Of a stretch of DNA of 64,000 nucleotides, positions 53,279 through 63,610 are shown one piece after another; the stretch's first letter is position 1; every line of letters starts with the position of its first letter. The notes below the pieces were generated by a model. That model saw only the letters and a program-made list of their open reading frames with translations, was not told the origin of the DNA and searched no databases. The position numbers were made by a program, and so were the translations under genes. The DNA is from Nevskiales bacterium. Its GTDB lineage: Bacteria; Pseudomonadota; Gammaproteobacteria; Steroidobacterales; GCA-2729495. The stretch lies in assembly GCA_011526045.1 (NCBI GenBank), contig WYBE01000047.1, positions 107,174 to 171,173 on the forward strand. Direction: 5' to 3'.

Positions 53279-53806
53279 TCACCTCCAACACCATTTGACG
53301 CCAAAATAGCTCGCGAGCTCGTTTGTCTTCTGCACGTGCTCGCGCCACGTGAAACATCTCCCGCGGGCGGCGATCTCGTCGCAACTCCTAAACCACCGCG
53401 TCAGCACCTCGTGATAGGCTTGGATGTTGTAGCTCGCGGCAAACTGATCGGGCTGGTTGTCGCCCAGCCGGGCTGTAACGCTGTTCGGCACGAGGCACAG
53501 CGCCATGATCCGAAGCACTTCTGTCTGCGTGGTGGTGACGTATGCCAGATACGGGAACTGCCGGTCCAGCTCCGCCACAAAGGCTCGCACTTCCGGAATC
53601 TCGTGCAGCGCCCGCGGATCGTCGTCCCAGCCGCGAAACACCAGATGCACGACGCCGCGCAGCTCCCGCAGTTTTCCGGCCGCCTGAATGCGCGACACAT
53701 CGAAGGTCTCCAAAAACGCGCTCGCGTCGCGGGCCAACACTCGATCGTGGTGAAACCAATACAGGATTGGTTTTCCCTCATAGGCTTCCTCGAATCGCTT
53801 CGGCAT
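53279..53806 (-). CDS. Hypothetical protein, paralogue of the gene at 22.3-22.8 kb
   Basis: A 175-residue soluble protein. EIPEVRAFVAELDRQFPY and the following LRIMALCLV match the protein at 22253-22819. No named family. Unlike its neighbours, it has no TTGCTAT element upstream; a different promoter or a cotranscript must serve it. Confidence 0.55.
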   Translation of the reverse strand: MPKRFEEAYEGKPILYWFHHDRVLARDASAFLETFDVSRIQAAGKLRELRGVVHLVFRGWDDDPRALHEIPEVRAFVAELDRQFPYLAYVTTTQTEVLRIMALCLVPNSVTARLGDNQPDQFAASYNIQAYHEVLTRWFRSCDEIAARGRCFTWREHVQKTNELASYFGVKWCWR

Positions 53807-53890
53807 GGGGCAGCGCAAAGACAGCCCCACTCGCCGCGAGTTTCCGATCAGCGCGGTTGACCAAACCCTACCAGAACCGACGCAGCGTCC

Positions 53891-53900
53891 TTGCTATAGT
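53891..53900 (+). promoter_or_regulatory. Extended -10 promoter, leaderless type (P3)
   Basis: TTGC-TATAGT lies seven bases before the ATG at 53908. Confidence 0.7.
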
Positions 53901-53907
53901 CCAACGC

Positions 53908-55410
53908 ATGATAGCCACGTCGGCGCATCGTTCGGGCGATGAGCGCGAAGCTGCGCTCCTGCGCCAGAAGGCCATCACCGCGGAAATAAATCAGATCCCG
54001 CTCCGCAACGTGATGGAGGCGCTGTTCGGATTTCGCGGCAAGAAAGGCGGCGTCAACATGCTGAAATACGAGGTCTCACCCGGCTTTTACCTGAACTGTT
54101 CGACGACGGAAAACTGGTTCGCGAGCTTCAACGGCGCGCCGATTCCCGGGCTCAGCGGCCGTAACCCCAACGCCTCGCACGGCGCGATCAACGCGGTGAT
54201 CGCCGTGCGCACGATTCTCGGCGATCGCTGCGACTTCAAACAAGCGCGCCAGGAGCTCCAACGGATGTTTTTGCCGCATTCGCTCGATCACGACTACGTG
54301 CCGCTCGGCGTGAACGGGCACGTTCCGCGACCGTCGACGCCCGGGGAGGAAAAGGAGTGCCCCAAGGAGCTGCCCGCGCGCTTCAACACCGCCGCCGAGT
54401 ATCTCCGCTGCACGCGTGCCGGCCATTACGAGCCCGTGCTCAAGCTACCCGACAATCTCCAAGCCCACGTGCGCCACTACCTCACCGCGACGCGTAAGAT
54501 TCCAGCAGCCCTCGCGGACGAGTTGATGAATCGCAATGCGGCGTTCCCCAGCGTGCGCGAGCGCCAGCTCGTGTCGCGTCGCACGGGCCGGCCTTATCTG
54601 CTCGCCGAACCCATCGTTGTTTTCCCGCTCGTGTCGTGGCGCGAGAACTTCGTCGTTGGCTATGACTACAAAACGATCCCAACCGATCCTGAGTTTGCGT
54701 CGTTTGCCGCCAGCGAAGGCCGGAAGAAATTCGGCGGCTACCAAGTCGGCACATGGGACCAGAACACGCGGCACGTCGTGCTCACCGAGGCCGCGCTCGA
54801 TGCAATCAGCAAATGGGTGCTCGACCAGCCGGCTCGCGACACGTGCATCTGGGGCATGTCGGGCGCACGCACGAGCGAGATTCTGCTGACCGAGTGCAAG
54901 CGGCGTGGGATCGACGTGCGCACTGCCTTCGATAATGATCGTGCCGGCCGCCTCGCCACGGCCGCAACCCTGCGCCAGTGCCGCGAGCTGGGGGTGCCGT
55001 GTGAAACGGAATTCGTGCGGCCGTCGGAAATCGATTTCGAGCTGAAGGACGATGCCGATGCCGACGCTCGCATCGATGCGCTCACGACACTTTGCCACAC
55101 CGAACGCATTCCCCTGCGCGTCGAAGAGCCCGAGGGCGGACTACGTCGCGGCGTTGTCGTGAACGAGGGATCGGTCGTCGGTCTCTTCGTTCGTTTTTGC
55201 GACGATGACCAACTCGATCGAATCACGGCCGAGGCCGCCGGCCGCACTCCCCGCGCGCCCGAGCCGCGCGTGCACTACAGCATCCGCAACAAGGACTGGA
55301 ACGACGTGTTGAAAGGCGAATTCGAACCGCGCCTGCCGCCATCGCTCGAAGCAGCGGCGGAAATCACCACGACCGCAACCGCCGGAGCGGAGTGCCACCC
55401 ATCGCCATGA
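53908..55410 (+). CDS. TOPRIM-domain DNA primase-like protein
   Basis: A 500-residue protein. The N-terminal part (LRNVMEALFGFRGKKGGVNMLKYEVSPGFYLNCSTTENWFASFN) resembles the DUF3991/CHC2-type zinc-binding primase region but lacks the cysteine set. A central TOPRIM domain has [14 protein letters not shown] and TAFDNDRAGR, giving the Glu and DxD-type acidic residues. Such primases copy incoming strands in conjugative elements. It is transcribed from P3 and overlaps the next gene by four bases. Confidence 0.8.
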   Translation: MIATSAHRSGDEREAALLRQKAITAEINQIPLRNVMEALFGFRGKKGGVNMLKYEVSPGFYLNCSTTENWFASFNGAPIPGLSGRNPNASHGAINAVIAVRTILGDRCDFKQARQELQRMFLPHSLDHDYVPLGVNGHVPRPSTPGEEKECPKELPARFNTAAEYLRCTRAGHYEPVLKLPDNLQAHVRHYLTATRKIPAALADELMNRNAAFPSVRERQLVSRRTGRPYLLAEPIVVFPLVSWRENFVVGYDYKTIPTDPEFASFAASEGRKKFGGYQVGTWDQNTRHVVLTEAALDAISKWVLDQPARDTCIWGMSGARTSEILLTECKRRGIDVRTAFDNDRAGRLATAATLRQCRELGVPCETEFVRPSEIDFELKDDADADARIDALTTLCHTERIPLRVEEPEGGLRRGVVVNEGSVVGLFVRFCDDDQLDRITAEAAGRTPRAPEPRVHYSIRNKDWNDVLKGEFEPRLPPSLEAAAEITTTATAGAECHPSP

Positions 55411-55853
55411 TGCATTTCGCCAATCCCTCCATCGACGGCCCGTGCCTCGCCGAGCTGCGCGAGGTGGGCGTGCTCCCGCCGGACCTCATCGAGCGGATCG
55501 ACGAACGCCTCGGGCGGCCCGAGACGGGAGCGCTCAACGCATTCCTGCTCGCTGGCGCCGATCTCATCCCGGAGGGCGCCTGGCTCACATGGCTCATCCG
55601 CCGCCACGGGTGCCATCGCTTCGGTCGCGTGCAGTGGCACCGTGACACAGCGACGTGGGCAAAGGAGGCATCACCGGCCGAGGGCAACCTGCCCTATCGG
55701 GCGTGCGCCGACGGCGCGTTGCTGGTCGCCGTCTTGCGACCCGATGCGATGCCCGCGACGATGCGCCGCTGGCCGGGAACGCGACTACACGGAGCGGCGG
55801 CGACACTACGTGAACTGCGCGATCTTCATGAGCAGTGGCGTCAGATAACTTGA
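55407..55853 (+). CDS. Hypothetical protein coupled to the primase gene
   Basis: A 148-residue protein with no recognised family: LAELREVGVLPPDLIERIDERLG, LAGADLIPEGAWLTWLIRRHGCHRFGRVQW, and a C-terminal basic helix. Its ATG overlaps the primase stop (ATGA). The end runs into the convergent VirB4-fragment gene by 48 bases. Confidence 0.5.
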   Translation: MMHFANPSIDGPCLAELREVGVLPPDLIERIDERLGRPETGALNAFLLAGADLIPEGAWLTWLIRRHGCHRFGRVQWHRDTATWAKEASPAEGNLPYRACADGALLVAVLRPDAMPATMRRWPGTRLHGAAATLRELRDLHEQWRQIT

Positions 55854-56096
55854 GCCATGGCCAAAATCGTTCACATCCGAGGCTGCGGCCCGATGGTTGC
55901 CGTATAGGCTAGCGAGCGCCTCGTCCGAGAGCGTCGGCGTGTAGGGCGCATCAAGGCGAAAACCGTAGCCGAGCGAACGGTCCTTGTTGATCACGACGCC
56001 TTGTTCGACGGCGAGCGGGGACAGCTCGCGGTCATAGGTGCGTCCGTCGAGCTCGTTGGTCCGCTGAAATTTCCTGACGAGTTTCGTGATCATCAC
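55806..56096 (-). pseudogene. N-terminal fragment of a VirB4/TraC-type conjugation ATPase
   Basis: A 96-residue product. VVINKDRSLGYGFRLDAPYTPTLSDEALASLYGN is the opening of VirB4/TraC ATPases, which are 750-900 residues with Walker motifs. After about residue 80 the family sequence stops and 16 unrelated residues follow, overlapping the convergent gene. The remaining protein, including both ATPase motifs, is not in the window. The start (GTGATG) overlaps the VirB3-like stop, so this was once a normal operon. Confidence 0.6.
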
Positions 56097-56380
56097 GAGA
56101 TGCGGCGCCAGCTTCGAAGTGCCGCGCGGCCCGGTCGAATCAGGCGCGGCGCCGCCAGCGAGCCAAAGTAGTGGGTGTCGTTTCCGGGTGGCCGGCCGAG
56201 CCGGAATGCTGCGAGGTAGGCGGGGAATCCCACCAGCAGCAGCACGATCATCAGATTGCTGTCGAAGATGACCATGTTGAGCGCGAGCCCAATGATCAGA
56301 ATGCCAAAGTCGTGCGGCGTGAACACGCCCCAGATGTAAATCGAACGCGCGAGCTGGCGGTGATAGCGGACGGTGAGCAT
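56093..56380 (-). CDS. VirB3/TraL-like conjugation membrane protein
   Basis: A 95-residue protein with two TM helices (FGILIIGLALNMVIFDSNLMIVLLLVGFPAYLAAF) after a short N-terminus and the tail RLGRPPGNDTHYFGSLAAPR. This is the VirB3 architecture, in which a small protein anchors the VirB4 ATPase. It lies directly before the VirB4 fragment, the usual order. It follows an exported protein gene by three bases. Confidence 0.65.
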   Translation of the reverse strand: MLTVRYHRQLARSIYIWGVFTPHDFGILIIGLALNMVIFDSNLMIVLLLVGFPAYLAAFRLGRPPGNDTHYFGSLAAPRLIRPGRAALRSWRRIS

Positions 56381-56383
56381 GGC

Positions 56384-56959
56384 TCAGGGCTGCTTTTCGA
56401 GCGTGGCGAGCGCCTCGTCCAGGCTCGCAATCACGCGGTCCAGTTCAGGGGTTTTCTCAGCGGAAATTTCCGCGAGCTTGCGCGCATCGCTGCGCGCCTG
56501 GCGCAAGCGATCGATGCCGCGCCCGCGCTCGGCGTTCTCTGTCGGAGAATAGAAAAAGATCGGGACGGCCGCCCGCACCCACGTGCCGTTGACGTGAAAG
56601 AGCACTTCTTTGCGCACGTCGAGCACGCGCAACTCGTAGCCCGGAATCCGCATCGGCAATGCAGGATCGTCCACCGGCTTCGCTGTCACGCTGCCGCTGA
56701 TCTTGAGTGAGGCGGCGGCAGCATTCTCGGATTTGGACGAGGATTGGAGTGGTTCGCCAGCGGATGCGGGCGATACCGCCGGCGCCTCGACCGCCTTGCT
56801 CGAAGGCAACGGATCGGCGGGCCCGTTCGACACCGCGACCGCGGATTTCGGCGCGTTGTCACTCGCCTTGCTGACTTCGATTTCGGCCGCAAAACCCACA
56901 AATGAGAGCATGGCGGTCGCAAGGCCTGCGATGGTTTTGAGAGAAATGAGCCCTCGCAT
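56384..56959 (-). CDS. Exported hypothetical protein heading the VirB3 operon
   Basis: A 191-residue protein with a signal peptide (SLKTIAGLATAMLSFVGFAA), a Ser/Ala/Pro-rich linker and a C-terminal domain PMRIPGYELRVLDVRKEVLFHVNGTWVRAAVPIFFYSP followed by a helical end. No family recognised. The ATG at 56959 follows the P5 promoter element by seven bases. Confidence 0.55.
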   Translation of the reverse strand: MRGLISLKTIAGLATAMLSFVGFAAEIEVSKASDNAPKSAVAVSNGPADPLPSSKAVEAPAVSPASAGEPLQSSSKSENAAAASLKISGSVTAKPVDDPALPMRIPGYELRVLDVRKEVLFHVNGTWVRAAVPIFFYSPTENAERGRGIDRLRQARSDARKLAEISAEKTPELDRVIASLDEALATLEKQP

Positions 56960-56966
56960 ACCCGCG

Positions 56967-56976
56967 ATAATAGCAA
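56967..56976 (-). promoter_or_regulatory. Extended -10 promoter, leaderless type (P5)
   Basis: On the minus strand TTGC-TATTAT lies seven bases before the ATG at 56959. A second TTGC stands 11 bases upstream, as it does for P4. Confidence 0.7.
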
Positions 56977-57008
56977 CACGCGAGCAACCCCTGGGGCTTG
57001 CTGAGCTC

Positions 57009-57018
57009 TTGCCATTAT
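57009..57018 (+). promoter_or_regulatory. Extended -10 promoter, leaderless type (P4)
   Basis: TTGC-CATTAT lies six bases before the ATG at 57025. Another TTGC stands 11 bases upstream (56998-57001). Divergent from P5. Confidence 0.7.
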
Positions 57019-57024
57019 CAAGAC

Positions 57025-57411
57025 ATGGCCACCACGACGCGTTCACCGTTCTCGAGTTTGCTCTCGCGCAAACTCTGGCTGCTCGCGGCAGTCCTCGTCG
57101 GATTCTTCCTCCTCTCCGGCATCTCCTTCGCTCAAACCACGACCTCCGATGCCATCTTCAACGGTCCGCAAAACATGGACCAAGGCCTGCAAAGCGGGCT
57201 CAACAACATCACGGGCTACGCCTACGCGATCCTCAAATTTCTCAGCGTGATCGCGCTCGGCGTCGGCTACTATTTCGTCACACACAATGGCGTGGGGAAG
57301 GCGATCCTCGCGACGATCGCCGCGGTCCTGCTCTGGTTCGCCCCCGTGGTCGTGAACATCGCCCAGAGCCTCGGACGTGGCGCCGCCGCGCAGTCGCAGG
57401 TCACGGGCTGA
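57025..57411 (+). CDS. VirB2/TrbC-like pilin subunit
   Basis: A 128-residue protein: a long signal peptide (KLWLLAAVLVGFFLLSGISFAQ), a short polar loop (QNMDQGLQSGLNNITGYAY) and two TM helices (ILKFLSVIALGVGYYFV and ILATIAAVLLWFAPVVVNIAQ). This is the VirB2 pilin layout. It begins at P4 and lies opposite the VirB3 operon. Confidence 0.7.
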   Translation: MATTTRSPFSSLLSRKLWLLAAVLVGFFLLSGISFAQTTTSDAIFNGPQNMDQGLQSGLNNITGYAYAILKFLSVIALGVGYYFVTHNGVGKAILATIAAVLLWFAPVVVNIAQSLGRGAAAQSQVTG

Positions 57412-57448
57412 GCCGATCGCAACCTACTCAGCCCGTCCGCAGCGACAT

Positions 57449-58687
57449 TCACGCCGAGTCAGCAACGGGCAGCAAGGTGACCCTTGCCGCCGCTGCAAAG
57501 CTGTGTTCACGTCGCAGATGACCGTAGGTGTTCATCGCGAGCACGCCACCATCGACGTGCCCAAGCCAGCGGCTGACAGTGGGAATATCGACTCCCGCTT
57601 CGATGCAAACGGTGGCGAAGAAATGCCGAAGCGAATGGTGGGTCAGTCGCTCTACGCCCACTCTCCGACACGCGCCGGCCAGCGCATCGCGACAATCGCG
57701 AATGCGAAAAACTTTCCCTTTCAACTCACGCCCCGCGGCATTACGGCGCGCTTTCATGCGCTCGATCAGCTCACGAAGCGCGGGAATCTTCGGCACCTCG
57801 CGATCTCTCGATCCTTGAGTTTTGGTTCCGCGGAGAATGATCGAATCCTGCAGATCATCCGCCCAGACGAAGGCCCGCGCCTCCCCTACTCGCGCTCCGC
57901 TGTAGGCCATGAACTCGGCAAAATCAGCGGATTCTTCCGCGCGTTCGGTCAGGTATGCGCGCATTTCGACGAGATTCGCCGGCAAAGGATCGGGCAATCG
58001 GCGCATTTCGGCGAACAGCTCACGCATCTTCGCGAGCGAGGGCAGAGAGAGTTTCTTTTTAACTTCCGGCTTCCGGATCGGTCCGCCGACAACCGGATCG
58101 AGTTCGAAAGGCAATGTGGGAAGCGCGCCAGTTTCCACCGCCATCCGCAGCACCCGGTGTAGCAGTTCGATTGTCTTGTTCACAGTTACCGCCTTGTAAC
58201 CCTGTCTGGCTTTCCGAACCTTCGGCCACTTGAACGTCGCCCTCTGGTGGAGAAAGTTGGCGAACTCACGCATGTGATCGACCGTGATGCGCGATGGCTT
58301 CATCGACCGAAGGTCGGCTCCGAAGCATTCTTTCCACTGTTTCACCAACCGGACGTGCGTGGTCTTGAGGTTCGATTTGCTGCGCTCCGCGCGACTCGTG
58401 TCCGCCAGATAATCGGCACATTGCTTGTCGAGGAGCTCTCCAAGCAACCCTTGCCCGGCCTCAATTCGGCGCGCCGTTTGTCGCTGGCGCTCGGCAGCAG
58501 CGACGTTATCCGCGTGCCGAATCTTGGCAATGCTCCACACGTCCGTCTTCAGCGCTTTCAGGACGCGTTTGCCGGCAATCTGCATCCGACTATAGTAGCG
58601 CCCCGACTCCCGATTTCGAACTAATCCAGGAACGCCGGTTGCGTAATCCCAGATGCACTCGTTCGCCTTTTCGATTTCTGAATTCAT
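57449..58687 (-). CDS. Tyrosine recombinase (site-specific integrase)
   Basis: A 412-residue protein. An N-terminal SAM-like core-binding region (about 90-170) is followed by the catalytic domain with SGARVGEARAF (Arg), THHSLRHFFATVC (His, Arg) and WLGHVDGGVLAMNTYGHL (His, Tyr). All four classical residues are present. The start at 58687 begins MNSEIEKANE. It is convergent with the VirB2-like gene and lies 400 bases from enolase, so it probably marks the right end of the mobile element. Confidence 0.92.
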   Translation of the reverse strand: MNSEIEKANECIWDYATGVPGLVRNRESGRYYSRMQIAGKRVLKALKTDVWSIAKIRHADNVAAAERQRQTARRIEAGQGLLGELLDKQCADYLADTSRAERSKSNLKTTHVRLVKQWKECFGADLRSMKPSRITVDHMREFANFLHQRATFKWPKVRKARQGYKAVTVNKTIELLHRVLRMAVETGALPTLPFELDPVVGGPIRKPEVKKKLSLPSLAKMRELFAEMRRLPDPLPANLVEMRAYLTERAEESADFAEFMAYSGARVGEARAFVWADDLQDSIILRGTKTQGSRDREVPKIPALRELIERMKARRNAAGRELKGKVFRIRDCRDALAGACRRVGVERLTHHSLRHFFATVCIEAGVDIPTVSRWLGHVDGGVLAMNTYGHLRREHSFAAAARVTLLPVADSA

Positions 58688-60375
<1,688 letters not shown>

Positions 60376-60396
60376 GGCTCCCCGGCCCCGACCGCG

Positions 60397-61020
60397 ATGA
60401 GGCTCCAGGCCTTCCTGCTCGCTGTCCTGCTCGCGCCCGGCTCGCTGCCGGGCGCCGAGCAGGCGGCGACCGCCGGGACGCCAAAGCGGACGGGAAGCAT
60501 GCGCGAGCTGGTGCAGGCGCGCATGCTGGCAGAGGCGAAGAAGAAGCAGGTTTCGGAACGGCCGGCGCCGCCTCAAACCGTGCCCGCGGCCGCTCCCGTC
60601 GATTCATTGCCGGCGGCCGCTCCGGCCGCAGCGGTTGCTCCCGCGGCGGACGGCCCTGCGGCGGCTCCTGCCGTGGTGCTCCCGCCCGTGGAGGTTCGCA
60701 AGGGACGGATTACGGAACTCGATCAGCAGCTCGCCCGGCAAGATCACGCCATCGCCCGTGAAAAGGCGGCGCTGGTGGCGAGCGAACCGGACAAGGCGAT
60801 GAACGATGCGAAGATTGCCCGGCCGCTCGCGATTTTCGGCGGTGAATCCACGCAGTTCCGGCAACATGTCGCGAGCGAGCGGGTGGAACTCATGGAGGCG
60901 GAGAAGGACCTGATGGAGGCGATCGCACATGCCCGGACGCAGGCAGAGAAGGACGAACTGCAAAAGCAGCTCAATGAGCTGAAGGCCATCCGCCGCGAGC
61001 TGGACCGCACGCTGCGGTAG
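60397..61020 (+). CDS. Exported Ala/Pro-rich coiled-coil protein
   Basis: A 207-residue protein: a signal peptide (LQAFLLAVLLAPGSLPGA), an Ala/Pro-rich low-complexity region (about 60-95), and a helical C-terminus rich in Glu/Lys/Arg with heptad spacing (LMEAEKDLMEAIAHARTQAEKDELQKQLNELKAIRREL). No family recognised. It follows eno by 21 bases, so it is probably cotranscribed with it. Confidence 0.65.
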   Translation: MRLQAFLLAVLLAPGSLPGAEQAATAGTPKRTGSMRELVQARMLAEAKKKQVSERPAPPQTVPAAAPVDSLPAAAPAAAVAPAADGPAAAPAVVLPPVEVRKGRITELDQQLARQDHAIAREKAALVASEPDKAMNDAKIARPLAIFGGESTQFRQHVASERVELMEAEKDLMEAIAHARTQAEKDELQKQLNELKAIRRELDRTLR

Positions 61021-61085
61021 CAACCCGTCGGAGTTGCGACCGCACTTTCGGTTCCTTCAAGTCGAGCCGCGGCAAGACCGACAGG

Positions 61086-62252
61086 CTAGTCGACGCGCAC
61101 GATGTAGCCGCGCAGGTACTCGCTCTCCGGCATCGCGACGAGCACGGGATGATCCGGCGGCTGGTGAGCCCACTCCAGCACCCGCAGCCTGCGCCGGGCA
61201 TCGGCAGCCGCCGCCGCCAGCACCTGTCGGAGCTCGGCGTCCTGCATGTGATGGGAACACGTGTAGGTCGCCAGCACGCCGCCGGGCGCGAGCCGCTGCA
61301 GCGCGCGGAGATTGATCTCCTTGTAACCGCGCAGCGCCCCCTCCAGCGCACTCTTTGATTTCGCGAACGGTGGCGGATCGAGGATGATGACGTCCCAACG
61401 CGGCTCGACCAGCCGCGCGGGATCATTGAACCAGTCGAAGACGTTCGCGACGCCGAACTCGGCCGTGACCTGGTTGCGCGCCGCGTTCTGCCGCGCCGCC
61501 GCGATGGCCTCCTCCCCGCTGTCGAGTCCGAGGACCTCGGTCGCGCCGGCCCGGCCCGCGTGCAGCGCGAAGGCGCCCTGGTTGCAGAACGCATCGAGCA
61601 CGCGCGCGCCGCGGCAGTATTTCTCGATCGCCTGGTGCTGGCGGCGCTGGTCCAGATAAAACCCCGTCTTCTGCCCGCCCTGGAGATCGAGCCAGTAATC
61701 GAAACCGTCGATGGTCACCCACCGCGGCTCCCAGACGCGGCCCGATGCCGTGCGCACCTCCAGCGGCAGTCCCTCCAGCCGGCGGATCGGCGCGTCGTTG
61801 CGAAAGATGATTTCGGCCGGCTGGATGACCTCGGCCAGCGCTTCGCTCAGCAGGGCCACACGGCGATCCATCGCGATCGTCTGGAGCTGCACCACCAGCG
61901 TGTCGCCGTACTGATCGACCACGACCCCGGGCAGTTCGTCCGACTCGCTCCAGACCAGCCGCCGCACCGCGCCGGGTTCGCGCCGCGCCACCGCCCGTCC
62001 GATCGCCGCGCGCAGGTAATCCGCGTCCAGCACCACGTGCTCGCGGCTCAGCCGCCGCCACACGATCTGTGACCCGGAATTGTAAATGCCGGTGCCGAGG
62101 AAACGGCCTGACCGATCGCGGCACTCCACCACCTCGCCGTCGTGTTCCGCGGGCAACAGCGCCTCGACTTCGTTGCCAAACACCCAGGGATGCCCACTGA
62201 GCACCCGGGCGCGGACGTTGGGACGCAGCTTGATCGAAGGCAGGACGGCCAC
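61086..62252 (-). CDS. rlmI: Class I rRNA cytosine methyltransferase (RlmI-like)
   Basis: A 388-residue enzyme from a GTG start at 62252. The N-terminal PUA domain (RARVLSGHPWVFGNEVEAL) is followed by the EEHEE-like domain and the methyltransferase. Catalytic regions are VLDAFCNQGAFALHA (SAM motif), VLGLDSGEEAI, and IILDPPPFAKSK with the DPP-F motif. The final YTCSHHM loop contains the Cys expected for m5C enzymes. The related RlmI methylates 23S rRNA. It lies beside tRNA-Ser, transcribed from the same strand. Confidence 0.85.
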   Translation of the reverse strand: MAVLPSIKLRPNVRARVLSGHPWVFGNEVEALLPAEHDGEVVECRDRSGRFLGTGIYNSGSQIVWRRLSREHVVLDADYLRAAIGRAVARREPGAVRRLVWSESDELPGVVVDQYGDTLVVQLQTIAMDRRVALLSEALAEVIQPAEIIFRNDAPIRRLEGLPLEVRTASGRVWEPRWVTIDGFDYWLDLQGGQKTGFYLDQRRQHQAIEKYCRGARVLDAFCNQGAFALHAGRAGATEVLGLDSGEEAIAAARQNAARNQVTAEFGVANVFDWFNDPARLVEPRWDVIILDPPPFAKSKSALEGALRGYKEINLRALQRLAPGGVLATYTCSHHMQDAELRQVLAAAAADARRRLRVLEWAHQPPDHPVLVAMPESEYLRGYIVRVD

Positions 62253-62413
62253 CCGCCCACGATTGCGTGAATGCCGCCCTCCGCCACAAAAAATTTCCCC
62301 AGCCGCATCGACATGCCCGCGCTCGGGGCTCCACCCCAAACGCCGGCCGGCCGGCGTTTGCCTCTATCCCTCCCTCGCGCTGGTTCGTCCGCGCTTCGCT
62401 TTGCGGAAGCCCT

Positions 62414-62438
62414 CCATTTTTCGCCCCGCGAAAAATGG
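62414..62438 (-). terminator. Hairpin terminator after tRNA-Ser
   Basis: On the minus strand CCATTTTTCG (62438-62429) and CGAAAAATGG (62423-62414) form a perfect 10-bp stem, immediately after the tRNA 3' end. It is a likely processing or termination structure. Confidence 0.75.
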
Positions 62439-62525
62439 CGGAGAGGGAGGGATTCGAACCCCCGGTGAGCTTGCACCCACAGCGGTTTTCAAGACCGCCG
62501 CAATAGACCACTCTGCCACCTCTCC
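62439..62525 (-). tRNA. tRNA-Ser (anticodon UGA)
   Basis: An 87-base gene. The acceptor stem GGAGAGG / CCTCTCC and the anticodon stem-loop GCGGTCTTGAAAACCGC with anticodon TGA are clear. A long variable arm (TGTGGGTGCAAGCTCACC) and the T arm GGTTCGAATC complete it. The long variable arm and anticodon identify a serine tRNA for UCA codons. CCA is not encoded. It is transcribed leftward. Confidence 0.95.
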
Positions 62526-63140
62526 TTATTTGTTAAATCGATTATCTGTTAGGACTTGCGTAAACCAGCTCACCAACCGGCCATTTCAGGAATTTCACCA
62601 TTTCCAGCCGTTTTCTTGGTGTTATCTGGTGTTACTCCCAACCGTCCGGTCCCGTGCGCTAAGCCCCAATTTTGGATCGGAAGCGGGCCGCTGCAAGCCC
62701 GCAATCGAAGGCGTGGCGGGCTGCTTGGGCTTGCGAACAAGAGCGGGCATAAGCGCCAGCAATCCATGTCCTCACCCCCGGGAAACCCGTTATTCTCGCC
62801 AATGGCCAGGACGAGAACGGCAAAGACCGCCAAGCCCCTTTCCCGGGGGCACGCTCGCAAGCGGCGGCAGAATCGGTCTGCGGGCAGGCCAAAGGTCGCG
62901 TGGTCTGGAATCGTCGCGTTCGCCGCACACGTGGGGTGCAATTTATCCGGGCCGTTCTGGAGAACTTCAAGTTTTCGACGCAGGTCAGCGATCCGGATGG
63001 GCACCGCCTGTTGGGCCATCGCGCCCCGCCATGCTGGCAGGGTTTGAGCTGTGAAAGCGGAGAGGGGGCGCCATCGCAGCCATGGGCACAGGGACACAGG
63101 GTGGTTGAACCGTCTACGGACGCACGGGGCCTGACTAGTG
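62526..63140. other. Gene-poor region upstream of tRNA-Ser
   Basis: About 600 bases with no supported gene. The first 40 bases are AT-rich (TTATTTGTTAAATCGATTATC) and should hold the tRNA promoter. A direct repeat TGGTGTTA occurs at about 62619 and 62630. Longer open frames here lack family features and start context. Confidence 0.5.
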
Positions 63141-63149
63141 CAGTGGGTC

Positions 63150-63610
63150 ATGACCCGGACGTGTTTTTTCGTCGGGCCGGCCGGTGCGAGGCTAGAACGT
63201 GCGGCGGGGCTGTTTTTCGTCGGCGATTGCGGTGTGTGGTATCGGTGTTCGCGAATGACCGGGATTCTCGCAGGATCAATTATCTCAGAGAGCGCCCGGG
63301 CGAGCTTCGGTTCACCGCCTGGCATGTATCGGCGATTATGTCGGCGCGCGGGCGGTGCTCGCCATGGCATCGCCACCGTTTGCGAGCTTGCGAGAGAATC
63401 GACGCGAGGCGCTCGTTTTTCGAGGGCGTGAGCGAGTGCGAGATTCGGGCCGGGTCGCGCGATTATGTTGGCGAGAGCGCCGTTTTTTGTACGGCCGCGA
63501 CCTTGCGACTGGAGTCAGTCGTTTTTCGTTCGCGCAAACGGGTGCGGGATTCAGTCGCGCCCGGGCTCGATTATGTATTCGCTCGCGCGGTGCTCCGTTG
63601 CGCTTGCGGC
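63150..63610. repeat. Degenerate tandem repeat tract
   Basis: Imperfect units of roughly 105-140 bases recur. Shared pieces are TCGTTTTTCG (about 63413 and 63519), GTGCGGGATTC or GTGCGAGATTC (about 63437 and 63541) and CGATTATGT (about 63332, 63462, 63569). TTTTTCGTCGG occurs twice near 63164 and 63211. The units are diverged but keep order. The tract is probably noncoding. Confidence 0.5.

Noticed and set aside
62439..62525. tRNA-Ser as the attachment site of the 58.7 kb integrase element
   Set aside because: Enolase and the rRNA methyltransferase gene lie between the integrase and the tRNA, and no tRNA 3'-end duplicate is seen near the integrase.
62570..63376. A 268-codon open frame on the minus strand upstream of tRNA-Ser
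   Set aside because: No family features, no good start context, mixed low-complexity composition and no supporting neighbour. The region is left as gene-poor.
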